Assembly (NCBI GenBank): GCA_905221605.1
Contig: CAJNDS010002088.1
Location: forward strand, 231,001 to 295,000
Reading direction: 5' to 3'
DNA: 64,000 nucleotides
DNA from: Symbiodinium natans
Lineage: Eukaryota > Sar > Dinophyceae > Suessiales > Symbiodiniaceae
The notes below the pieces were generated by a model that did no database searches, had not been told where the DNA came from, and was given only the letters and a program-made list of their open reading frames with translations. Numbering within the stretch: position 1 is the first letter of the stretch; the number at the start of each line of letters is the position of its first letter. Shown piece by piece: positions 40,434 through 50,504 of this stretch. Made by a program: the position numbers and the translations under genes.

Positions 40434-40567
40434 GGTCCGAAGTGTGGGCCCTCAATATATAACCTTTATATACTCTCTACTATACACAAGCCCTTAATTT
40501 GGGGCCCCTGTTATTATAACCTTTATGCGCACTATGCTATACACAAGAAGGGCCCATACTTCGGATC
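40434..40567. mobile_element. Stem-loop element, GGTCCGAAGT family
   Basis: GGTCCGAAGTGTGGGCCCT at the left pairs with AGGGCCCATACTTCGGATCC at the right. The interior contains a duplicated unit with TATAACCTTTAT and CTATACACAAG. Confidence 0.75.
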
Positions 40568-41094
40568 CGTTTAAATCCCTTGAAACAAGGGGAAGGGACC
40601 ATACTAGACTTAAAGTCTAGGATGCTCAGGGTTTAAAGATTTAGGGTTTTCGGGTTCAAGGCCTACACTTAGGGTTTAGGGTTTAGGGTTGAGGGTTAGG
40701 GTTTAGGGTTTAGGGTTTAGGGTTTAGGGTTTAGGGTTCAGGGTTCAGGGTTTAGGGTTTAGGGTTTAGGGTTTAGAGTTTACGGTTTACGGTTGAGGGT
40801 TGAGGGTTTAGGGATAGGGGTTTAGGGTTTAGGGTTTAGGGTCCATTCAGGATTTGAGTCCATTCAGGACAGCCCTGTGCCCTTAGGGCTCCTAAACCAT
40901 GAACCCCATCACCCTCAACCCGAAACTGAAAACCCGATAACCTAACCCGAAACCCTTTACCCTGAACCCTAACTCCTAAATCCTACAACACCCTATAACC
41001 CTGGAACCCGAGAAAGCTGCTAGAACCCTAGAACCCTGTAACCCTAAGCCCTGAACCGGAAACCCCCTTTCTATGACTTCGATGTGGGCTTGAG

Positions 41095-41226
41095 GCCCTA
41101 AACCCTAAACCCTAAACCCTAAACCCTCAACCCTCAACCCTCAACCCTAAACCCTAAACCCTAAACCCTAAACCCTAAACCCTAAACCCTAAACCCTAAA
41201 CCCTAACCCTAAACCCTAAACCCTGA
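41095..41226 (-). repeat. Interstitial telomeric array
   Basis: About 17 CCCTAAA units with three CCCTCAA variants. Confidence 0.95.
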
Positions 41227-41228
41227 AG

Positions 41229-41318
41229 GCAGGGCAGCTTCCAAGATGCCGCCTAATGCCCTCGTTGAGGAATCTTCTCTGCTCCGACATGCTGGGGAGC
41301 ACGCAGCTCCATGCAATT
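41229..41318 (-). CDS. Exon-like block between inverted ITS
   Basis: The minus frame reads WSCVLPSMSEQRRFLNEGI and then RRHLGSCPAF. A second block at about 41583-41676 on the same strand reads GADKELQETAEATKSAAFA and then SEHLEIFL, so the two may belong to one gene. Both are short. Confidence 0.28.
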
Positions 41319-41898
41319 AGGGTTTAGGGTTTAGGGTTTAGGGTTTAGGGTTTAGGGTCTAGGGTTCAGAGCTTAGGGTTTAGGGTTCATGGCTTCGAAA
41401 TTAGGGTTTTAGGGTTCAGTGTCACTTCCGTGTGGCCAAGCCTCTCAGCTTACGGGCCGCTGCGGGGCAAGAGCTCTTTAAAACCGAAAACTCACAGCAT
41501 GCAAACGGTTTAGGGCTTAGGGTTTAGAGGGTATAGGGTTTAGGGTTTAGGGTTAAGCAGATGGTTTCAGTTCTAAAGATAGGGTTCAGGGCTCAGGAAG
41601 ATCTCGAGATGTTCTGAGGCGAACGCCGCGGACTTCGTTGCCTCTGCCGTTTCCTGGAGCTCCTTGTCGGCCCCTAAATCGGGGGAGGTCAGGGTTTAGG
41701 GTTGAGGGGTCCTTCCGAGTACTGTATCCCTAAAGCACGAAACCCCGAAACTGAACTCCCTCAAGCCCGAAGCCCCTAAACCCCTCAATCCTGGAACCGA
41801 AACCCTAAACCCTAAACCCTAAACCCCATACTATTGCGGCTGGGCATCGAGGGTTTAGGGCACAGTAAACCCCGGCTGCAAAGACTTACCCTCAATTT

Positions 41899-42161
41899 AC
41901 CTCCTCCTCCCGCTTTTCAACACAGAATGGCCACGTGGAAGCTCAACGTGCCAATAATGGGTAAGAATGCAGGGGCATCATCCACTAGCATGACATGGCG
42001 GTGCACCTCTTGGGGCTGCTTCTATTCCTCAAGCCGATCCTGCTCCCGCACATGAGCAGTCTTACTGGCCCAAAACCCGAGGAAACAAAAGTTGAAACTT
42101 TCAGAATAAACTACCTTATAAGCAGCCCAAAAGTTGAAAAGTTGGGTTTTGAGCCAGTAAG
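41899..42161. repeat. 263-bp segmental duplicate with introner (partner 31779-32041)
   Basis: The partner of 31779-32041. The coding-like minus frame is also readable here but has an in-frame stop in the Glu-rich part (EE then stop, from TATTCCTCAAG), so this copy is a pseudogene. The introner occupies 42061-42161. Confidence 0.85.
42061..42161. mobile_element. Introner-type MITE, 101 bp (near consensus)
   Basis: Begins CTTACTGGCCCAAAACCCGA and ends GTTGGGTTTTGAGCCAGTAAG minus one base either side. It lacks a clear 4-bp duplication on the right because it is followed by the spacer TCTATAGGGTTCTCAAGG that also lies inside the composite at 24636-24846. Confidence 0.9.
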
Positions 42162-43807
42162 TCTATAGGGTTCTCAAGGGAGTGGGGGTTCAACGGCTCA
42201 AGCCCCGGCCCTTAGGACTGTCCGAAAAATGCTCCTAAAGAGTATCCTCTTATAAAGCCAATAAGGGAGAATACTAGTCTTCTGCGGTTTAGTGTTTAGT
42301 GCTTAAGGTTTCAGGGTTTAGTTTAAAATTGAGGGTTTCCCCCTCAGCCTTGAACCATCCCTCCCACTCCCTCCCCGCCCCCAACCGGCATTACAGGTTG
42401 AGGGTTTAAACTTTAGAGAGGACATGATGGACCCGGCCTGAGCCCGAACCTCGCCAAGCTTGAGCAGAAGCACCTCGTCCAGAGGAGCTCAGATGCGGGG
42501 GAAACCGCGAGCCCCCAAAACCCTAAACCCTAAACCCGAAATCAGAGTCCCCCCTCCCAGACCCTGCGAGTGCCCCTCTAACACCCCAAATTAAGCTGAC
42601 CCTCCCTCGTTAAGGCGTACTTTGGGGGGATGCATGGTCTATAGGTACCTCTTTAACCGGGTTCAGGGCTCAGGGTTTGGGATTTAGGGTTAGGGGTTTA
42701 GGGTTTAGGGTTTAGGATTTAGGGCTCAGGGTTTAGGATTTAGGGTTGAGGGTTTAGGGTGCGGGGTCTGTGGAGCAAGACCCCTTGCGGTCGCCTCCTT
42801 TACGCCGCGCCACTCCTCGGACACTGCCATGCGCACAAGGAATGCCAGGACGCCTGCCGGACCCGCAGCCCTAAACCCTAAAACCCCCGAAGTTCTACAC
42901 CCTGCCTGCAGGACCCGCAGCCTAAACCCGCCCAAAGCCCTACACCCTTACAAAACTGTAGCAGGCTCACCCTCAAAGCCGAAAGCCCCCCTAAGCCCTA
43001 AGCCCTCAACCATAAACCGTAAACCCCTAAACCCCTAAACCCCTAAACCCCGAAACCCCTCAACCCTAAACTCTAAGGCAGCCGCATGTTTTCGATCCCT
43101 GGGGTTCACGGACCTGCAGATGGAGTTAAAGATTTGGGGTTGTAAGGTTCGGGGTTTAGGGCTTATAAGGGCTTTGGGGGTTAAGGTTTAGGGTTTTTAA
43201 TGTTAGGCGGCCCTAAACCTAAACCCCCATCCCTAAACCCTATATACCCTCTAGAGGCCCTAAGCCCCCTAAGCCCCTGAAACCTAAACCCTAAGCCCTA
43301 ACCCTAAACCCTAAACCCTAAACCCTAATTTTCTAAACCCTAAACCCTAAACCCTAAACACTAAACCCTAAACCCCAAACTTGCCTTCGGCCACTTCGCC
43401 ACGAGCCACATCGGGCCGCCGATCGCAGACGGCGATGGAGAGTGAGAGCCTTGTGAGTCTCCAGTCCCAGAACGCCGGCTTAGGGTTCAGGGTTTGGGGT
43501 TTGGGGTTTAGGGTAGGGTTTAGGGTTTAGGGTTTAGGGTTTAGGGTTTAGGGTTTAGGGTTTAGGGTTTAGGGTTTAGGGTTTAGGGTAGGGTTTAGGA
43601 TTTAGGGTAGCATTGGGGGACTTTGGGTATAGGTTTTAGGGTTCAGGGTTTAGAGTGTAGGGCTTGGTGTTTAGGATTTAGAGTTTAGGGTGGAACCCTA
43701 ACCCCCAAGCACCAAACAAAAACCAGAGCCGGATTTATTGATAAACTTTAGACCTCGTTGGGTTTAGAGCTTAGGGTGTACTTGCGGCCCCAGGGTATGC
43801 CCTAGAC
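42162..43807. other. ITS and short unassigned blocks
   Basis: Short open blocks at 42424-42525 (plus; GHDGPGLSPNLAKLEQKHLV) and 43383-43482 (minus; PAFWDWRLTRLSLSIAVCD) look coding but are brief. ITS lies at 43310-43375 and 43505-43590, where a CCCTAAA-block-TTTAGGG arrangement surrounds the second block. Confidence 0.35.
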
Positions 43808-44062
43808 TCACAAGGATGTGTCCATGACATCGAACCACTCTCCCCAGTGTACATGTGCACCACCCAGGACTTGGATCGCAAGAGCGCCTTTCATGCCCTT
43901 CGTGGCAAAGGTAGGGCCTTGTAAGTACTCCCATCCCATGTTGGGGTCGTTGGGGTCCCATTCCTCAACAAGCATTTCCTGCACGTCAGTGGGTAGGTCG
44001 AGGAAGAGATTGACTGATGGCGGTTGTCCCGCAATGTGGCCGACGCGGCCGGGAAACTTGCC
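43808..44062 (-). CDS. Hypothetical 84-codon terminal exon
   Basis: A minus-strand frame opens after telomeric repeat at 44063 and runs to TGA at 43808-43810. It reads GKFPGRVGHIAGQPPSVNLF, LDLPTDVQEMLVEEWDPND, MGWEYLQGPTFATKGMKGAL and ends GEWFDVMDTSL. Usage is typical of soluble protein, with Trp/Asp/Gly-rich ends. The only in-frame Met early enough would give 56 aa, so an upstream exon is likely. I recognise no family. Confidence 0.5.
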   Translation of the reverse strand, partial: GKFPGRVGHIAGQPPSVNLFLDLPTDVQEMLVEEWDPNDPNMGWEYLQGPTFATKGMKGALAIQVLGGAHVHWGEWFDVMDTSL

Positions 44063-44365
44063 CTAAATCCTAAACCCTGAACCCTAAACCCCAAATGCTG
44101 GGCTGACAGGCCCCAATCCACCCGTGTAGTATGGGAGGGAGAACTCCGGGAGCAGGGTTTGGGAGCTTAGGGTTTAGGCTTAGGGACATGAAGTCCGGGA
44201 GGTCCGTCACCATCCAGGCTGGCGGTCTGACTGGACGACTGCAGCGTGACGCAAAGCACCCGACTCTACTGACTATACAGTTGAGGGACTTGTAGCCTAA
44301 GTTACACAACCCTAAACCCTAAACCCTAAACCCGATTTAGGGCCCTTACAACTTGCGTGGAACTG

Positions 44366-44490
44366 GGGGCAGGGGGGGGGGGGGGGGACATCCTTGCACT
44401 TGGAGGTTCAGGGTACTGTTAACCCAGTTCTAACTACACCTATAACGCACGGATAAGGCCCTTAAGTGCCCTAACATGGTTACAATTGGG
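44366..44490. mobile_element. Poly-G run and partial MITE family A
   Basis: A G run of about 15-20 precedes ACTTGGAGGTTCAGGGTACT and a diverged family A interior (GGCCCTTAAGTGCCCTAACA). The right terminus is missing near 44490. Confidence 0.6.
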
Positions 44491-44669
44491 TGGTCTGGGC
44501 TCTCATCGTTTGGATTGTTTCGGAATCGGTCAGCACCCTTCCCCAGAGGATGTAACCCCTCCTAAGGGGATCCTAAGGGTTCCAGCTCAGCGGCAACTCC
44601 TTCTCGAAGGCGATGCGGTGTTCCACCACGTCGCCCCTGAGCGCTCTGCAAACCCACACAACCCGGGTC

Positions 44670-44765
44670 AAGGAAGTTCAGGAAGTTCAGGAAGTTCAGG
44701 AAGTTCAGGAAGTTCCAAAGTATAGTAAGTTCAGGAAGCTTAGGAAGTTCAGGAAGTTTGGGAAG
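44670..44765. repeat. AGGAAGTTC tandem repeat
   Basis: About nine units of a 9-bp repeat with slight variants. It encodes Gly-Ser-Ser repeats in one frame, not taken as a gene. A G run follows at about 44820-44840. Confidence 0.85.
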
Positions 44766-44799
44766 GGTGCAGGATTCAAATCCAAAGGGCTTCTGGCAA

Positions 44800-45787
44800 C
44801 TTCACTTGAGATTTTCTTCGGGGGGGGGGGGGGGGGGGGGATATGAGGATCCATTTGAAAGCAGTCCCCTGGACTTCGGCAGGTCCATGCAAACTATAGG
44901 CTCAGTAGCCCGGAATCCATATTGTAATAAAGGCACCCTTTTTTGGTTGGTTGCTTCACAAGGGAAACCAGAGCCCAAAAAAACAAGGGCAAAGGGTACC
45001 ACTGGGCCACCAAGTAGGGTTTAAGGGTTTAGGTATAAGTAGAGTCAAACGAGCCCGAGACTGGGGCATAAGTATTTTTCACTTCGGCTATGTAGACCCA
45101 AGAGTGACTGAGCGAACAAAAAGGGTACCCTTTTTGGTCTACAGGGGCATTTCAGGGGACCTAAACCCTAAACCCTAAACCCTAAACCCTAAACCCTAAA
45201 CCCTAAACCCTAAACCCCTAAACCCCTAAACCCTAAACCCTAAAGGGCCTACTCCGTGTCCTAGTCCTAAGTCCCCTGACCAATAGCTAACTGATGGCTT
45301 GTATGGCATGGGGGGGGTCCCCTCCGTGTACACCCTAAACCCTACATTGGCACCCCGCAACTGGCCTTCTAGGGTTTAGGTTTAGGGTTTAGGGTTTAGG
45401 GTTTAGGGTTCAACCCCGAACCTACGTGAAGTGAAATGAGGATGATTAGCGTTCGGGGCTCTTGGAATGCATTGAATTTTGACATTACAAAGTCCCCAAA
45501 CACAAGGGGTGCAACATCAACGGAACAAGACAACATCCCACAATGATGTGGTAGGGTTTAAGGGTAACCCCACACCCTGAACCCGAAACCACAGGAGGTG
45601 CATGTGATGAGCTAGGTTTTAGTAGGGCTAAGTGTGATGCTTCACCATACCCCGAGGCCACCGCGTGTGTTTTCTCCCTCGCAATCTGCGGTTGCAAGTC
45701 TCGACGTCAAAACCAATCAGCGGGTGCAACAGGACACCCGCTGTCAAAATAGCCCTAAATCCTAAACCCCCACCTTATAATCCCTAC
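44800..45787. other. Hairpin elements and ITS
   Basis: Two related sequences (about 44925-45015 and 45113-45260) share AGGGTACC, TTTTTTGGT and a GGGCCACC/GGGCCTACT tail. They are members of a dispersed family also seen near 3310-3400, 39590-39725 and 47500-47540. The second carries CCCTAAA units in its middle. The frame at 45697-45485 (minus) is unconvincing. Confidence 0.45.
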
Positions 45788-46172
45788 AGGTGCTTGTTAA
45801 AATGTTCGATCATCCGCTTCATGCAATCTTCAAAGTCTCGCTTGACGGCTGGCAACGTCAGGTCCCCGCGCGCAGCGTAGCCATGACGCATTTCAGAGTA
45901 CCTGCACCATTGCTGGGGTGCTGTTAAAATATCATTCTTGCTCGGTGGGCTTTAAGTATTCCTAAGACATGTACTAAAAATGATCTTTGTTGCTTCTTAA
46001 TTATTGGGTTTGAGTATTCATAAGAATGTAAAATGGTTTTCAACAATGACTCAGGGCACAGGTGGCAGGAGCCACCCTTCTCTTCCAGAGCCGTTGCGAC
46101 TTTCCCCCCGGGCTTGTATGTTGGCAGGTCGTTGCCAGCGGGGAGCAGCAACACGGGCATCTGAACCTACAG
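45788..46172 (-). CDS. Two-exon gene fragment with GT-AG intron
   Basis: Acceptor CTCCCTGTAG|G opens exon A near 46172. It reads VQMPVLLLPAGNDLPTYKPG and then GKVATALEEKGGSCHLCP. The donor is at 46050 (CTGA|GTCATT) and the acceptor at 45902 (GGTGCAG|G), a 149-bp AT-rich intron. Exon B continues in frame: EYSEMRHGYAARGDLTLPAV and then KRDFEDCMKRMIEHFNKHL, then TAG near 45788. This is the best-supported spliced model outside the 4-12.5 kb cluster. The domain is unknown. N-terminal exons are missing. Confidence 0.55.
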
Positions 46173-46576
46173 GGAGCTGTTTAGGGTTTAGGGCTCAGGG
46201 TGTAGGGTTTAGGGTAACCTCCCCGGGAGCTACCGGGACGAAATTGGCGGACAACAGAGACATAAACAAAAAAATGCATATTATGGAAGGTTTTGTCTAC
46301 TGTAGGTAGGGATAGCGTAGGGACATGTAGGGACTGGAGGGACTGCATGTGTGGATGTTGTTCGGACTGTGTGGGCATGCTTAACTCAGATAACCCCAAT
46401 ATATCCTTTGAACTAATCTAGTTCATGGTTGGGATAACATTCCGTTAAAAATGCAAAATGTTACCCCGCTATGATTCAGTATTGCAAGTACCTGTACACA
46501 ACCAATTTGCCAACCCAGTTCCGGCAAGTCCCTATATTATCCTCCGTAGAGTAACTCGAGTTCTGTCCTTGGCAAA

Positions 46577-46736
46577 GCCTAAACCCTAAACCCTAAACCC
46601 TAAACCCTAAACCCTAAACCCTAAACCCCTAAACCCTAAACCCTAAACCCTAAACCCTAAACCCTAAACCCTAAACCCTAAACCCTAAACCCTAAACCCT
46701 AAACCCTAAACCCTAAACCCTAAACCCTAAACCCTA
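46577..46736 (-). repeat. Interstitial telomeric array
   Basis: About 22 CCCTAAA units with one extra C. Confidence 0.97.
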
Positions 46737-46740
46737 GCCC

Positions 46741-46797
46741 AGCCTTCGAGATCATGGCCATCTCACTGCCACTAAACACGGAGTTCTCCACGTGAAT
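46741..46797 (+). CDS. Possible short terminal exon
   Basis: The frame AFEIMAISLPLNTEFST runs to TGA, starting near CTAG at the end of a CCCTAAA array. It is too short to be firm. Confidence 0.2.
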
Positions 46798-46839
46798 GCT
46801 GGGGTGGGGGCCAACCCCAGCCTTCAAAGGCACACCTTC

Positions 46840-47294
46840 TTCAGGGTTTAGGGTTTAGGGTTTGGGGTTTAGGGTTTGGGGTTCATAGGGTTTGTAGGGT
46901 TTAGGGTTTAGGCCTTGTTCAACCTGACCCCCCCAGATGCGAAAAACCGTCTAAACGCGGCCATTGTTTCAACATTCGCCTGAAACCCAGGGTTTTTTTG
47001 AACTGTTGAACGCCTAAAACTATTAACCGCTTAAAAAATCAACATGCGTAGCCTGCCCCTGGTTTAGGGTACAGGGCTTAGGGCATAAAGATTAGACACC
47101 ATCAAACTTAAAGCTTCTTCATGAACTAAGCGTTCAGATTCAGCTAATATAGTAGACATAAGCCCAATAGACAAACCCACCATGCTATCCCAACATTCTG
47201 ACTTAATCTAACTTCCTCAACACCCAAGCCTTCTGGCCAACCTAAACCCTAAACCCTAAACCAAACCCTAAACCCTAAACCCTAAACCCTGCAG
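46840..47294. other. ITS and unique sequence, no gene seen
   Basis: TTTAGGG/TTTGGGG units occupy 46840-46910. Unique A/T-richer sequence at 46915-47220 has many stops. CCCTAAA lies at 47243-47290. Confidence 0.5.
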
Positions 47295-47405
47295 CCTTCT
47301 GAGGAGGCCTTCAAGAATGCCCAGACGCCCCAGCAGAAGCCAATGGCCCCAACGCTGGTGCAGCCTTTCTCGCGCAGCCATGCCTGGGTCGCTCAGGAAC
47401 CGTGA
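47295..47405 (+). CDS. Possible terminal exon, Pro/Gln-rich
   Basis: Acceptor CCCTGCAG|CCTTCTGAG. The frame reads PSEEAFKNAQTPQQKPMAPT and then LVQPFSRSHAWVAQEP to TGA at 47403-47405. The left flank is CCCTAAA and the right flank TTTAGGG. Confidence 0.38.
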   Translation, partial: PSEEAFKNAQTPQQKPMAPTLVQPFSRSHAWVAQEP

Positions 47406-47842
47406 AAGCAACCCGGTCTAGGGTTTAGGGTTTAGGGTTTAGTTTAGGGTTTAGGGTCTAGGGTTAGGGTTTAGGGTTCAGGGTTTGGGGTTTAGGGCTA
47501 CCAAAAAAAGGGAACCACTGGGCTACCAAGATGCCATGACATTCTCGGTGTCTCTTCGGATGCACGGCTCCCAAGGGTACCTTAGAACTGAAGGGGGTTT
47601 AGGGTTTAGGGTTTAGGGTTTGGGGTTTGGGGTTTGGGGTTTTGGGTTTTGGGTTTGGGGTTTGGGGTTTAGGGCATCGGTTAGAGGGATCAGGGATGAG
47701 CGATGACCCTTGCATGGGGCTGTTTCTGGGGATTGCAAACCCTAGCAGCCCATCCTGGCTATGGTTGGCTCAAAGCAAATTTCTCCCAACTCGCCTACCA
47801 GATGTTTGCACCATCATAGCAGAAGTGTATAGCGGACCTATG

Positions 47843-48066
47843 TTCTACGCAGTCTGGGATAGCATCTCGCATCTGATGATCAGTTTTGAGCCTAAGATCC
47901 ATGTACCTCTATAGTATTTCCTTGGGCCGTCAAGGGGTTCCAATATGGTAGCTCTAGGGCCCAAGTATACACTATGTAGGAACATGGATCCTGCGGGTAG
48001 CGGAGAAGATTCTAGTACATTCTACGCACTCGGGTATAGCATCTCGCATCTGATGACTAGTTGTTT
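47843..48066. mobile_element. Stem-loop element flanked by about 45-bp direct duplication
   Basis: TTCTACGCAGTCTGGGATAG at 47843 and TTCTACGCACTCGGGTATAG at 48020 start two copies of a segment that includes an identical AGCATCTCGCATCTGATGA. Between them lies a stem-loop with GATCCATGTACCTCTATAGT and GTAGGAACATGGATCC arms. A related arm (GTCCATGTACATCAATATG) is near 63060. Confidence 0.65.
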
Positions 48067-48283
48067 GCGTCGAAGGGGCTTCTTCATGAAGGTGAAGACC
48101 TGGCGAATATTGCTAATCCTCATCCCTTCGCAGCACGCGGGCCAATAGCCGCACATCAAGCTCCTTGGTAACCCCTAACCCTACACCCTAAACCCTAAAC
48201 CCTAAACCGATAAACCATACTATTACAATAAGGGCACTTTGTTATTGGGTTGGTTACTTTATAAGCGAGCCTATAGGACCAAA

Positions 48284-48507
48284 ACTGAAACCCTAAACCC
48301 TCTACGAAGGCTCTCAATGGCCCGTAGGAGGAGCCCTGTGTAGGGAACATCTGGGCCAGCCCGTGGCGTTGTGAAGGTCATCTTGGAAAAGGCGCCATCT
48401 TCTGGGAGAGTGTCGCCACGAAAGCTGTCCACGAACACCACATAAAAGCCCGCCTCAAGAAGAACCAGAAAAAGGCAAAGTGCAGTCGCAATGTACAGCA
48501 TCCTCAA
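48284..48507 (-). CDS. N-terminal exon of a secreted or membrane protein
   Basis: Starts MRMLYIATALCLFLVLLEAG and continues FYVVFVDSFRGDTLPEDG, then FTTPRAGPDVPYTGLLLRA. The first 22 residues form a hydrophobic signal peptide or signal anchor. The coding strand ends at CGTAGAGG|GTTTAGGG, where a GT donor is given by telomeric repeat; beyond it the frame is repeat-derived. The family is not recognised; the start Met fits the signal well. Confidence 0.5.
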
Positions 48508-48771
48508 GCTACAGCAGTATCTAGTTCATGAAGGATCATAAACTCTGACACCACCGAATCACTGCAATAACCTTATAGGATCCTATCTTATCCCTACAAG
48601 CCCAAACAGGCGCCAAACCCTAAATCCTAAACCCTAAACCCCAAACCCCAAACCCTAAACCCTAAACCCTAAACCCTAAGAATATGCATCGAATCCCTCG
48701 GTCCTCCGCCAGGATGTCGCAGATTCGTTTGAGGTTCGTACTCAGCCCGAAGACTTCCTGAAAAGCTGACT

Positions 48772-48932
48772 CCTAAACCCTAAACCCTAAACCCTAAACC
48801 CCAAACCCTAAACCCTAAGCCCTAAGCCCTAAACCCTAAACCCTAAACCCTAAACCCTAAACCCTAAGCCCTAAGCCCTAAACCCTAAACCCTAAACCCT
48901 AAACCCTAAACCCTAAACCCTAAACCCTAAAC
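48772..48932 (-). repeat. Interstitial telomeric array
   Basis: About 22 CCCTAAA units with CCCTAAG and CCCCAAA variants in two places. Confidence 0.95.
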
Positions 48933-48934
48933 CC

Positions 48935-49020
48935 AAGTCCTGAAAAGCGATGATGGCGCGTGGGCCCGGCTTACCGGAGATGTACACCGGCAAATCGCCT
49001 CAAGGCAAGCAGTGAATGAG
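48935..49020 (+). CDS. Exon-like block between inverted ITS
   Basis: The frame reads VLKSDDGAWARLTGDVHRQI and then ASRQAVNEF, between CCCTAAA and TTTAGGG. The donor would be GAG|TTTAGG or GG|GTTTAG. It is short. Confidence 0.3.
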
Positions 49021-49102
49021 TTTAGGGTTTAGGGTTTAGGGTTTAGGGTTTAGGGTTTAGGGTTTAGGGTTTAGGGTTTAGGGTTTAGGGTTTAGGGTTT
49101 AC
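49018..49102 (+). repeat. Interstitial telomeric array
   Basis: About 12 TTTAGGG units. Confidence 0.95.
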
Positions 49103-49313
49103 GGTTTCGGGTTCAGGTTTCAGGGTTTAGTGTCTAGGTCCGGGGTTATATGAGGATTGCAAGCATCAGGATTATGAAGCAGCGGCATTTTTCTTGTGAT
49201 TCCATGGCGGTTGCATTGGGGGACAAATGTTTGTAGCTATTCACGGGCAAACCATCTCAATGACTCAAGGCAGGCTGGGCAAAACATTGTACCACATCGT
49301 GGAGCTATGTGCT

Positions 49314-49412
49314 TTGGGATGTTCCCCCTCATTCTATCAGTCCTGACTTGGGGTTATAGTAGCTGGTATGATACAAAAAGTCACTATTAAGGACTGCTAG
49401 TATAAGGGGGGG
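49314..49412. mobile_element. MITE family B, right end lost in poly-G
   Basis: TTGGGATGTTCCCCCTCATT starts the left arm, and GGACTGCTAGTATAAGGGG leads into a G run instead of the expected AACATCCCAA. Confidence 0.7.
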
Positions 49413-49616
49413 GGGGGTGGGGTGAGTAGTCGAGGCGGGGGTTCCGCTGCCTGACGGCAAACTTTCTATTTGCAATGTACAGGTTGTGGACGGAAGACTG
49501 AAAGACTCTCGGAATACGAGGGATCGTGGTGGGGATTGTTTGGGCCTAAACAATTCAAATAGAGCCTTTGGGTAGTTTGCATGGTGAACAAACGGGGTCA
49601 TAAGAAAACAACATTA

Positions 49617-49785
49617 CTACTATTTGCTTAAGAACCACCCCCACCAAACAAACAAAAAGATTGAACAACAAACAAGAATCCCTATATCCTTCATAAGGAA
49701 GAGTCTTTTCTATTGTTGTTTTTGTTGGGGGGGGCGGGGGGGGCGGGGGGGGGCGGGGGGGGAGGGGTTCTGAAGCAATTAGTAG
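49617..49785. mobile_element. MITE, CTACTATTTGCTTAAGAACC family
   Basis: The left end CTACTATTTGCTTAAGAACC and right end GGTTCTGAAGCAATTAGTAG are inverted. The interior holds a G-rich block with C interruptions (about 49727-49763) and a CCTTCATAAGG palindrome at the loop. Relatives are at 54199-54342 and 818-1025. Confidence 0.85.
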
Positions 49786-50022
49786 ATTGGGAACCATTCC
49801 GACTCCTGGATTGCACTGCCAGGTATACCTCACCTCAGCGCTGGCCTAAAAGACCCTCACACACCTGAAGCACCGTACTGTTGCGTCGCTACTGTTTGCC
49901 CCTCGCACTCCCTCTCGCTTCTGCTACCACTTCTGCTACAGCCTAGCCCGAATTCCTAACCATAAACCCGAAGCCCTAAGCCCTAAGCCCTAAGCCCTAA
50001 ACCCTAACCCTAGCTGAGCCAA

Positions 50023-50367
50023 TGTTATTATGCAAATAAGATTTTCGGCCGCGGACCGATGGTGCTCATCTGCCCCTTGGCTTTGTATCCGTCGTCTGCC
50101 GCACGCGGCCATGAGTCAGAGGGGCAGCAGGCAGCCATCACGCCCTAAACCCTAAACCCTAAACCCTGAACCCTAAACCCTAGGGCCCAAACTAACTGAG
50201 CCAATGGAGGGCTGGAGCGGCAAGCTGTAACACCGTGATGCTACCAGTCACTGCCATGCATGGATCACCCATCCCAAAGCCAAAATTTCCAGGAACATAG
50301 CACCCCGTCGCCCTAAACCCTAAACCCTAAACCCTAAACCCTAAACCCTAAACCCGAAACCCTTCAC
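50023..50367. other. Two unassigned exon-like blocks around ITS
   Basis: A minus frame at about 50040-50148 reads VMAACCPSDSWPRAADDGYK. A plus frame at about 50196-50300 reads LSQWRAGAASCNTVMLPVTA and stops. The motif CCAAACTAACTGAGCCAATGG at the second block minus its last base resembles sequence at 19736, so it may be a dispersed fragment. Confidence 0.25.
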
Positions 50368-50504
50368 CCCAAGAAGAATGAGAATGCGTCGCAGAAAGCC
50401 GGGTCCCCTCGTCACGCTGAGAACCCGGACGAAGAGTTTTCACGCAGTGAGGCTTCGGCCTTCCGGGGGCAGGAGGGGGTGCCGGGGGTGCCGGGGTCTA
50501 GGAT
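50368..50504 (+). CDS. Exon-like block, charged
   Basis: The frame reads HPKKNENASQKAGSPRHAEN and then DEEFSRSEASAFRGQEG, 45 codons without stop, next to a CCCTAAA array. The composition suggests a disordered linker. The end is in G-rich sequence. Confidence 0.33.

Noticed and set aside
49722-49770. CRISPR-like regular repeat of G blocks
   Set aside because: Spacers are single C bases; it is a degenerate homopolymer inside a MITE.
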